A DNA stretch of 8,056 bases, from contig CALMIH010000126.1 of the NCBI GenBank assembly GCA_937864085.1, positions 1 to 8,056 of the forward strand. The letters are read 5' to 3'. Below are positions 1-4,992 of this stretch, piece by piece (positions within the stretch are counted from its first letter, which is position 1; every line of letters starts with the position of its first letter). The stretch is from an uncultured Chloroflexota bacterium. Its GTDB lineage: Bacteria > Chloroflexota > Limnocylindria > Limnocylindrales > Limnocylindraceae. The notes under the pieces are model-generated. The model had not been told where the DNA came from and searched no databases. It saw nothing but the letters and a program-made list of their open reading frames with translations. The translations under genes were made by a program, and so were the position numbers.

Positions 1-409
1 GGCCGAGCTGCGTCGGCTTGAAGCCCGCCATCGCCGATGCCGGCATGGCTGCCATCTGGTCAGGGGTGAACCCGCCGAACGCTGCTGGCGGCATCTGGCC
101 GACCTGGGTCGGCTTGAAGCCCGCCATCGCCTCGGGTGGGAGCTGGCCCATCTGGTCCTTGTTGAAGCCCTGCATCGCCGATGGTGGCATTTGGCCGATC
201 TGGTTTTGATTGAAGCCCTGCATCGCCCCTGGTGGCAGTGCTTGGAACTGGTTCTTGTTGAAGCCGGCCATCGCCTCGGGTGGAAGATTCCCGACACCTT
301 GGGCGTTGAACCCTCCCATTGCCTTTGGATCAAGGTTGCCGACCTGCTGGGCATTGAATCCACCAAACGTGGTGGGGTCGAAGGCTTTGATGTCACCGGG
401 CTTGAATTG
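1..409 (-). repeat. In-frame 48-bp tandem repeat array (16-aa units)
   Basis: Eight full units plus one partial unit, 48 bp each, encode residues 103-238 of the repeat protein. Units begin at residues 103, 119, 135, 151, 167, 183, 199, 215 and 231. Invariant or nearly invariant positions are Phe at position 2, Gln or Asp at 6, a hydrophobic residue at 7, Pro at 12 and Met or Phe at 15. The units nearest the left edge are the most alike (LPPEAMAGF, MPPSAMQGF); the first two or three are degenerate. The period is exactly three-fold, so selection is at the protein level. The array continues out of the window. Confidence 0.9.
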
Positions 410-715
410 AGCGAATTGATTTGGATCAACTTGGCCGATGGCGCCAGCACCGCAGGGTGGTGGGCATGGACCGACAGGACCAGGCTGCCCACCTGGGTTA
501 GCTGGGTTCTGCCCACCTGGGTTAGGTGTCGGCTGCGGCTGTTGGTCCGCGTGACCGCTCCCGTCGGCATTGTGCGTGGCATTGACTGTGCGTGCCCCGA
601 GTCCGGTGTTTGCGGGAGCTATAGACAGGACCAGGGTTGCTACAAGGGCCAGCGTGAGGGCTAGAACCGCTTGTGATCGCATTTGTGAGCGGCGATCAGC
701 TTTATTGAGCCACAT
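1..715 (-). CDS. Secreted 16-residue-repeat protein, N-terminal part (3' end outside the window)
   Basis: The frame is open from an ATG at 715 down to the left edge, giving 238 codons and no stop. Residues 1-12 are basic and polar and are followed by a hydrophobic stretch (about 16-36, AVLALTLALVATLVLSIAPA), which reads as a Sec signal peptide or N-terminal anchor. Residues 58-90 are a Pro/Gly/Gln-rich linker ending in CPPPC (Cys84, Cys88). From residue 103 onward there are eight complete 16-residue units and the start of a ninth, with a consensus like GF-N-K-D-Q-M-G-Q-L-P-P-E-A-M-A. The start is chosen because a strong Shine-Dalgarno (GGAGGTGA) lies 5 nt upstream. I do not recognise a named family. 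Similar Pro/Ala/Met/Phe short repeats occur in predicted surface proteins of actinobacteria, so a cell-surface or secreted role is inferred, with no enzymatic function visible. Total length and C-terminal anchoring are unknown. Overlapping plus-strand frames here are shadows: their translations also look repetitive only because the DNA is. Confidence 0.85.
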   Translation of the reverse strand, partial: MWLNKADRRSQMRSQAVLALTLALVATLVLSIAPANTGLGARTVNATHNADGSGHADQQPQPTPNPGGQNPANPGGQPGPVGPCPPPCGAGAIGQVDPNQFAQFKPGDIKAFDPTTFGGFNAQQVGNLDPKAMGGFNAQGVGNLPPEAMAGFNKNQFQALPPGAMQGFNQNQIGQMPPSAMQGFNKDQMGQLPPEAMAGFKPTQVGQMPPAAFGGFTPDQMAAMPASAMAGFKPTQLG

Positions 716-720
716 CCGAA

Positions 721-728
721 TCACCTCC
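721..728 (-). promoter_or_regulatory. Strong Shine-Dalgarno of the repeat protein
   Basis: GGAGGTGA on the minus strand sits 5 nt before the ATG at 715. It is nearly a full match to the anti-Shine-Dalgarno and decides this start over the in-frame ATG at codon 12. Confidence 0.8.
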
Positions 729-740
729 GAACCTCAAATT

Positions 741-764
741 GCCGAGGGTTATCTCCCCTCTGGC
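741..764 (-). promoter_or_regulatory. Leader hairpin upstream of the repeat protein
   Basis: On the minus strand GCC-A-GAGGG, a 7-nt loop (GAGATAA) and CCCTC-GGC form an 8-bp stem with a single bulged A. It ends 12 nt before the Shine-Dalgarno, so it would lie in the 5' untranslated leader if transcription starts upstream. It matches no riboswitch class that I recognise. It could stabilise the mRNA or modulate translation. Confidence 0.45.
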
Positions 765-780
765 GCTATCCTTACAAGGA

Positions 781-816
781 AGTATTAGCACACTATTAGC
801 GCTTTTTGGGTGTCAA
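781..816 (-). promoter_or_regulatory. Probable promoter/operator of the repeat protein
   Basis: The minus strand has a perfect TTGACA (816-811) and, downstream, two AT-rich boxes, TAATAG (798-793) and TAATAC (787-782, preceded by TGC like an extended -10). The spacers from TTGACA are 12 and 23 nt, neither of them the usual 17, so the hexamer pairing is not convincing. The two boxes belong to a direct repeat with 11-bp period: on the plus strand, AGTATTAGCAC then ACTATTAGCGC, 9 of 11 identical. One-helical-turn direct repeats are typical of cooperative activator sites such as those of OmpR/PhoB-type regulators. That assignment is inference. Confidence 0.4.
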
Positions 817-1026
817 CCTCCCACCTCAAGGAAGTGTTCAAACGCACCCAGAAAGGCCACCGCCTCGGGGTTTCCCCTCGAGACTGATGGCCGCTAGTCA
901 GGTTGCGCCCTGGCTAGGGCGCTGAAGGGATGCCCCCTCGTGGGGGCGCCCGCGCCCGGAGACGCGGAGAAGCGTGAGCGGAGAGGCATCGGCTATCCTT
1001 CCCTCCCGTCGACGTACGGGATCGGT
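817..1026. other. Gene-free region with several inverted repeats
   Basis: No convincing coding frame is present. Frames crossing it run through the tRNA genes. Dyads seen: GGCCA (855-859) with TGGCC (888-892), enclosing GGGG-TTT-CCCC (867-877); CTAGTCAGG (894-902) with CCTGGCTAG (909-917), 9 bp including one G-T; GCGCCC (905-910) with GGGCGC (917-922), which competes with the previous stem; GCCCCC (932-937) with GGGGGC (942-947), loop TCGT; and GATGCC (929-934) with GGCATC (985-990), which competes with the GCCCCC stem. CCCGT/ACGGG (1005-1020) precedes the tRNA. No T-tract follows any of them, so they are not classical terminators. This may be an unrecognised structured RNA or GC-rich spacer. 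Confidence 0.4.
994..999 (+). promoter_or_regulatory. Possible -10 element for the tRNA pair
   Basis: TATCCT fits the actinobacterial TANNNT -10 pattern and lies 27 nt before the tRNA-Pro 5' end, leaving a leader of about 20 nt for RNase P to remove. No good -35 is visible, so this is tentative. Confidence 0.3.
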
Positions 1027-1103
<77 letters not shown>

Positions 1104-1122
1104 GTACGCTGATCGTGAACAT

Positions 1123-1199
1123 GCGCCCGTAGCTCAGCGGATTAGAGCATCTGGCTTCGGACCAGAGGGTCGGGGGTTCGAATCCCTCCGGGCGCACCA
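1123..1199 (+). tRNA. tRNA-Arg(TCG)
   Basis: A 77-nt cloverleaf. GCGCCCG pairs with CGGGCGC over 7 bp, then discriminator A and an encoded CCA (1197-1199). The anticodon stem TCTGG/CCAGA encloses CTTCGGA, giving anticodon TCG for CGA-type arginine codons; C35, the main arginine identity base, is present. The T loop is GGTTCGAATCC. No terminator is seen between it and serC, whose start codon is only 24 nt further on, so read-through into serC is possible. Confidence 0.93.
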
Positions 1200-1210
1200 C
1201 CGCTCTTGTG

Positions 1211-1216
1211 TACCCT
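1211..1216 (+). promoter_or_regulatory. serC: -10 element for leaderless serC
   Basis: TACCCT (a TANNNT match) ends 7 nt before the serC ATG, so transcription would start at or next to the start codon. There is no Shine-Dalgarno in the 25 nt before the ATG, in agreement with a leaderless mRNA. The -35 region would fall inside the 3' end of tRNA-Arg and no -35 hexamer is evident. Confidence 0.5.
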
Positions 1217-1223
1217 TCACTCC

Positions 1224-2378
1224 ATGGTCACTGATCCGCGCACGCTGCGAATTCCGCGCGACCTCCTCCCTGAGGATGGTCGGTTCGGCTCTGGGCCTTC
1301 GCGCGTCCGCGACGCGCAGGTAGATGCGCTCGCCTCGCGAGCCGGCCGTGCACTGCTCGGGACGAGTCACCGTCAAGCCCCCGTGCGTGCGCTCGTTGGT
1401 CGGTTGCGCAGCGGCGTGGCAACCCTGTTTGCGCTGCCTTCCGATTACGAAGTTGCGCTCGGCGTGGGCGGCTCCACACTCTTCTGGGATCTCGCGGCGT
1501 ACTCGTTGGTGGAGCAGCGTTCGGCGCACGCGGTCTTTGGCGAGTTCTCTTCTAAGTTTGCGCGCGCGGCGCGTGCGCCGCATCTGAGCGAGCCACTGGT
1601 GGTGGAGGCGGCGCCAGGCTCCCGCGCCGAGCTCGACGCCGTCGCGCGAAGTGACGAGGCCGCATCCATTGACACCTGGGCGCTGGTCCAGAATGAAACG
1701 AGCACTGGCGTTGCATCACCCGTGCGCAGACCGCGCGACGTATCTGGTGCACCTGCGGCTGGCTTGACCATTGTGGACGCAACATCCGCCGCCGGCTGCG
1801 TGGCGTGGGATCCGCTGGAGGCAGACGCCTACTACTTCTCGCCACAGAAGGGGATCGGCGCCGACGGTGGACTCTGGATTGCGGCACTCTCGCCAGCGGC
1901 GCTAGTGCGAGCCGAGCGGATGGAGGCGGCGCGATTCATTCCAGGATCGCTCTCGCTCTGGTCCGCGATCCGCGAGAGCCGCAAGGATCAGACGCAGAAC
2001 ACGCCAGCAATCGCCACGCTCCTCCTTGCTGCAGAACAGATCGACTGGCTCAACGCCTCTGGCGGCCTGAGCTGGGCAGCGGCGCGCTGTGCGGAATCAT
2101 CTGGTCGGCTCTACACATGGGCCGAGTCGCGCCCTTGGGCGTCACCCTATGTTGAAGATCCAACGATCCGTTCAAAGTCTGTGGTGACGATCGATCTTGA
2201 CGCGAAAATTGACGCTGCGCTGTTGCGCGACGTCCTGCGCTCCAACGGCATCGTGGACCTTGATCCGTATCGCTCGCTCAAGCGGAACGGCCTCCGCGTT
2301 GGCACCTTCCCCTCGGTGGAGCCAGATGACGTGAGTGCGCTGATCGCTTGCGTTGACTGGGTGATCGAGCGCCTCTAG
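1224..2378 (+). CDS. serC: Phosphoserine aminotransferase, actinobacterial type
   Basis: A PLP enzyme of aminotransferase class V, 384 residues. It converts 3-phosphohydroxypyruvate and glutamate into phosphoserine and 2-oxoglutarate, the second step of serine synthesis (the same fold also serves pyridoxal phosphate synthesis). Visible motifs: DGRFGSGPSRVR near the N-terminus (18-29); GTSHRQ (46-51), with the His-Arg expected to bind the substrate phosphate; VDATSAAG (184-191), whose Asp185 should contact the pyridine nitrogen; and YYFSPQK (203-209), with Lys209 as the PLP lysine. The C-terminal part has NTPAIATL, EQIDWL and NGLRVGTFPSVEPDDV, closely following mycobacterial SerC. The ATG at 1224 is preferred over the upstream TTG at 1206, because it follows a -10 element by 7 nt and begins the family-like N-terminus. 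ybaK follows 12 nt after the stop. The dedicated cytosolic partners serA and serB are not in the window. Confidence 0.95.
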   Translation: MVTDPRTLRIPRDLLPEDGRFGSGPSRVRDAQVDALASRAGRALLGTSHRQAPVRALVGRLRSGVATLFALPSDYEVALGVGGSTLFWDLAAYSLVEQRSAHAVFGEFSSKFARAARAPHLSEPLVVEAAPGSRAELDAVARSDEAASIDTWALVQNETSTGVASPVRRPRDVSGAPAAGLTIVDATSAAGCVAWDPLEADAYYFSPQKGIGADGGLWIAALSPAALVRAERMEAARFIPGSLSLWSAIRESRKDQTQNTPAIATLLLAAEQIDWLNASGGLSWAAARCAESSGRLYTWAESRPWASPYVEDPTIRSKSVVTIDLDAKIDAALLRDVLRSNGIVDLDPYRSLKRNGLRVGTFPSVEPDDVSALIACVDWVIERL

Positions 2379-2390
2379 GCGTTTTGGCGA

Positions 2391-2924
2391 ATGGGCGATC
2401 TGCGCGCCGCATCTACGCCCGCACTCGCACTCTTGGTTGCGCACGGCGTGCCGCACACCGTGCACGAATATGAGATCGAGGCACCGAGCGGCCCTGAAGC
2501 ACATCGCGGCGCGCGCGTAGCGTATGGTGCTGCCGCCGCGGCGGCGCTCGGCGTGCCGCCTGAGCGGCTCTACAAGACGCTCGTGATCGCCCTTGAAGGG
2601 GGGAGTGCAACAGACGGCGAGCTCGCCCTGGCCGTGTTGCCGAGCAGCGCTGAGCTATCGGAGCGAGCCGCCGCCGCAGCACTCGGTGCCAAGCGCGCGA
2701 CACTCGCCAGCACGGAAGCCGTGCAACGTGCAACCGGATCAGTTCCGGGTGGCGTCAGCCCCATCGGCACGCGCCGCGCCATGCGCACGCTGATTGATGC
2801 ATCTGCCGAGGGTCACGCAGAGATCCTGGTTTCGGCGGGGCGGCGCGGACTCTCCGTCTCACTTGCACCGCGCGATCTACTCGCAATCTGTGAGGGAATC
2901 TTTGCATCGTTGATCACGCGCTAA
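2391..2924 (+). CDS. ybaK: YbaK/EbsC-type aminoacyl-tRNA deacylase
   Basis: 177 residues, of usual length for the YbaK/EbsC family of trans-editing enzymes, which hydrolyse Cys-tRNA(Pro) (some relatives act on other mischarged tRNAs). The N-terminal HGVPHTVHEYE segment (18-28) is typical. YKTL (61-64) carries the conserved catalytic-site lysine (Lys62), and GGVSPIG (120-126) is the signature loop of the family. SAGRRGLSVSLAPRDLL (148-164) is the usual C-terminal strand-helix element. It starts 12 nt after the serC stop without a clear Shine-Dalgarno, so translation coupling or weak initiation is likely. A tRNA-Pro gene lies 1.3 kb upstream, which suits the role but proves nothing. The exact mischarged amino acid cannot be read from the sequence. 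Confidence 0.9.
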   Translation: MGDLRAASTPALALLVAHGVPHTVHEYEIEAPSGPEAHRGARVAYGAAAAAALGVPPERLYKTLVIALEGGSATDGELALAVLPSSAELSERAAAAALGAKRATLASTEAVQRATGSVPGGVSPIGTRRAMRTLIDASAEGHAEILVSAGRRGLSVSLAPRDLLAICEGIFASLITR

Positions 2925-2927
2925 ACT
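2922..2927 (+). promoter_or_regulatory. -10 element for the leaderless DoxX-Rieske gene, overlapping the ybaK stop
   Basis: TAAACT (a TANNNT match) begins with the TAA stop of ybaK and ends 6 nt before the ATG at 2934. No Shine-Dalgarno is present in the interval, so a leaderless transcript is expected. A weak TTTGCA lies 15 nt upstream as a possible -35. Confidence 0.5.
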
Positions 2928-2933
2928 AGGCAC

Positions 2934-4058
2934 ATGAGTAAAAAGCCAATACGAAACTCAACGCGAGGCTCGCGCATGGTGCGCCTCAAGCGCGCGCTTG
3001 CGCCGTTGATGAACGTTGCCACCGCGGCGGTGCTGCTGCGGATCTTCCTTGGCGGAACCATGCTCTACGCCGGTCTAGATAAGGTGATTCTTGATCCACG
3101 ATTCCTGCAAGCAGATGGCGTGGGATCAATTGGTGACACTCTTCGTCTCTTCGTCACGGCAGGTGGGCCACTTGCGCCGCTTGTGAGTGCCGTGGCGGTT
3201 GGGCAGCCTGTACTAATTGGCGCCGTGATGGCGGGTACACAGGTGCTGGTCGGCGCGCTGCTCCTCAGTGGCTCATGGGTTCGACTCGGCGCGCTGCTTG
3301 GTGCTGCGATTTCACTTTCACTTGCTCTCACCGCATCGTGGGGGGTCAGTCCGTACTACTACGGCAACGATCTCCCATATCTTGTTGCCTTCCTCGCCCT
3401 TGCAGCGATTGGTGACGGTGGCGTCTTGCGCGCGGGTGCGCCGGTGACGCGCGGCCATGACCCACAGCGACGCGCGGCCCTCTTCACGGGCGGCGGCGCA
3501 CTCCTTGCGCTTCTCGCACTCGTTACTCTTGACCGGTCGCGCCTCGCTGGGCTGCTTGCGCAGAACGGCGGATCCGATCCAGCCGCATCGCCGAGTGCCT
3601 CTGCGAGCGCGAGCGAGGCGCCAGCAGCTTCAGCGACCCCTGGGTCTGATGAAGATGGTGAGAAGGACGACGATGACGACGACGAGAATGATGGTGAGAT
3701 GAAGAGCCCGCAGCCGAGCGAGTCGGCGAGCGGTGGCGGTGGCGGCGGTGGCGGCACGAGCGGCGCCGTGATTAAGGGCGCCGACGCGCTCAGTCCGGGC
3801 CAGGCACTGAACTTCTCCGCAGGGGGCACCGCTGCGGTGCTGTTGAAAGATGGTGGGACGTACCGCGCCTTTGAGCGCGCCTGCACGCACCAAGGGACGA
3901 ACGTGGATTGGGATTCGGCGAATGGCAACTTTTACTGCAGCAATCACGGCGCACGGTTCTCTGCAGCAGGCGATGCGATCGTTGGTCCGGCCCGAACAGC
4001 ACTTCGTCCAATCACGGTGAGCGTTGCGGCCGACGGCAGCGTGACCTACACGCGCTAG
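2934..4058 (+). CDS. DoxX-family membrane protein fused to a Rieske [2Fe-2S] domain
   Basis: 374 residues in three parts. (1) Residues 25-165 form a DoxX/DoxD-like four-helix membrane domain; helices are near 28-46, 80-111, 115-135 and 147-165, and the first ends in the family-like YAGLDKV. (2) A fifth hydrophobic segment (181-199) follows Arg179-Arg180, resembling a Tat signal (QRRAALFTGGG). It leads into a disordered linker: Ala/Ser-rich (214-236), acidic with six consecutive Asp (238-255), then eight Gly (267-274). (3) Residues 278-374 are a Rieske domain with CTH (317-319), 15 residues, then CSNH (335-338), supplying Cys317, His319, Cys335 and His338 for the cluster. The Cys that usually follows CTHxG is Thr322. 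DoxD is a subunit of thiosulfate:quinone oxidoreductase in archaea, but DoxX proteins are diverse, so the substrate is unknown. The Rieske domain probably faces outward and passes electrons. The gene shares its end with the start of the EamA gene. Confidence 0.88.
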   Translation: MSKKPIRNSTRGSRMVRLKRALAPLMNVATAAVLLRIFLGGTMLYAGLDKVILDPRFLQADGVGSIGDTLRLFVTAGGPLAPLVSAVAVGQPVLIGAVMAGTQVLVGALLLSGSWVRLGALLGAAISLSLALTASWGVSPYYYGNDLPYLVAFLALAAIGDGGVLRAGAPVTRGHDPQRRAALFTGGGALLALLALVTLDRSRLAGLLAQNGGSDPAASPSASASASEAPAASATPGSDEDGEKDDDDDDENDGEMKSPQPSESASGGGGGGGGTSGAVIKGADALSPGQALNFSAGGTAAVLLKDGGTYRAFERACTHQGTNVDWDSANGNFYCSNHGARFSAAGDAIVGPARTALRPITVSVAADGSVTYTR

Positions 4059-4979
4059 ATGCGCGCCGCACCGCTCGGATTTGCCACCCGCCGTCCGCGG
4101 CTCGGTGCTGCGCTCGGTGCGATTGCTATCTCGCAATCCTCGACCCTGGCTAAGCTCTCTGACGCTTCGCCTGCGGTCGTGACGCTCTTCCGCGGTGTTG
4201 TTGCACTTCCGTTCCTTGCACTCCTTGCACGCCGCGAAGGACACCGCGCAGCACCACGTGACCGCGCGCTCGCACTCATCGCCGGTGGGCTCTTCGCGCT
4301 CGACCTGCAGTGCTTCCACGTCTCCATTCCACTGCTCGGTGTTGGCCTTGCCACGGTGGTGCCGAACGCGCAGGTCTTCATCGTGGGTGCCTTCGCTGCG
4401 CTCGCGGGTGAACGCACCCCGCGACGAGCGATCGCCGCGATCCCACTCGCCTTTGTTGGGCTGCTGCTCCTCGCGCGCGTCGTTGATCCGTTCGGTGTCA
4501 ACGGCGTGGCAGATCCAGCGGTGATCGCTGCAGGGAGCAACCCGGCACTTGGCGTCCTCTGGGGGATTGGCGCCGCAACCTTCTATGCGCTCTACCTCGT
4601 CATCACGCGTCGCATCTCCACCAGTGCGACCGGCTCTGCCGCGGTTGGTCCCTTCACCATGCTGCGCGACTCCGCTGTGGGCATGATCGCCGTCTCGCTT
4701 CTCCTGGCGCTCCTGACCGGCTCACTCCTCCCGCCAGAGGTTTGGCCTGGGGTCGGCTGGCTGGCGTTGCTCGCACTGATGTCTCAGGTGCTCGGCTACC
4801 CGTTGATCAACGCCTCAATCCCGCACCTACCGAGCGTGGTCGGCTCAGTGCTCCTCTTCGTGCAGCCGTTGATGACCCTGGTCGCGGGCGTGATCATCTT
4901 CGGCGAGATCCCTACCCCAGGGCAGCTCGTGGGCGCGCTTGTCCTCTTTGGTGGTGTCTTAGTGGCGGCGCGCAAGTAG
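4059..4979 (+). CDS. EamA-family (DMT superfamily) transporter
   Basis: 306 residues, very hydrophobic, with about ten membrane segments arranged as two EamA repeats. The first repeat carries TLFRGVVALPFLALL (42-56), and the second ends in FGEIPTPGQLVGALVLFGGV (281-300), the usual GE-x-PT-x-x-Q-x-x-G signature. Such proteins export or exchange small metabolites; the substrate cannot be read from sequence. The ATG follows the TAG of the DoxX-Rieske gene without a gap and no Shine-Dalgarno is seen, so translation is probably coupled to that gene. Residues 138-162 form a longer loop between the two repeats. The final codon and stop overlap a small hairpin that also covers the stop of the convergent hydrolase gene. 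Confidence 0.9.
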   Translation: MRAAPLGFATRRPRLGAALGAIAISQSSTLAKLSDASPAVVTLFRGVVALPFLALLARREGHRAAPRDRALALIAGGLFALDLQCFHVSIPLLGVGLATVVPNAQVFIVGAFAALAGERTPRRAIAAIPLAFVGLLLLARVVDPFGVNGVADPAVIAAGSNPALGVLWGIGAATFYALYLVITRRISTSATGSAAVGPFTMLRDSAVGMIAVSLLLALLTGSLLPPEVWPGVGWLALLALMSQVLGYPLINASIPHLPSVVGSVLLFVQPLMTLVAGVIIFGEIPTPGQLVGALVLFGGVLVAARK

Positions 4980-4992
4980 CGCGTTACGCGCT
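4978..4992. terminator. Hairpin across both convergent stop codons
   Basis: AGCGCG-TTA-CGCGCT is a perfect 6-bp inverted repeat with a 3-nt loop. It starts inside the EamA TAG stop, and its loop is exactly the TAA stop of the minus-strand hydrolase. No T-tract follows on either strand, so intrinsic termination would be weak; it may act as a minimal bidirectional barrier or be a chance feature of the overlap. Confidence 0.35.

Noticed and set aside
1..409. CRISPR-like array
   Set aside because: Units abut with no unique spacers, and the period of 48 is a multiple of three inside an open frame, so it is a protein repeat.
18..664. Plus-strand frames with repetitive Trp/Pro/Gly translations
   Set aside because: These mirror the 48-bp repeats of the minus-strand gene, which has a signal peptide, strong Shine-Dalgarno and coherent repeats.
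721..780. Riboswitch in the repeat-protein leader
   Set aside because: I looked for c-di-AMP, c-di-GMP, glycine, fluoride, preQ1 and SAM class signatures by eye and found none.
787..816. TTGACA with TAATAC as a standard promoter
   Set aside because: The spacer is 23 nt, too long. With TAATAG it is 12 nt, too short. Kept only as a tentative regulatory region.
1206..1223. Upstream TTG start for SerC
   Set aside because: It adds six residues unlike the family, and the -10 element would lie inside the coding region.
2370..2385. CGCC-TCTA-GGCG-TTTT mini-terminator at the serC stop
   Set aside because: The stem is only 4-5 bp and the T-run has only four bases, too weak to call. ybaK starts 12 nt after the stop and seems to depend on read-through.
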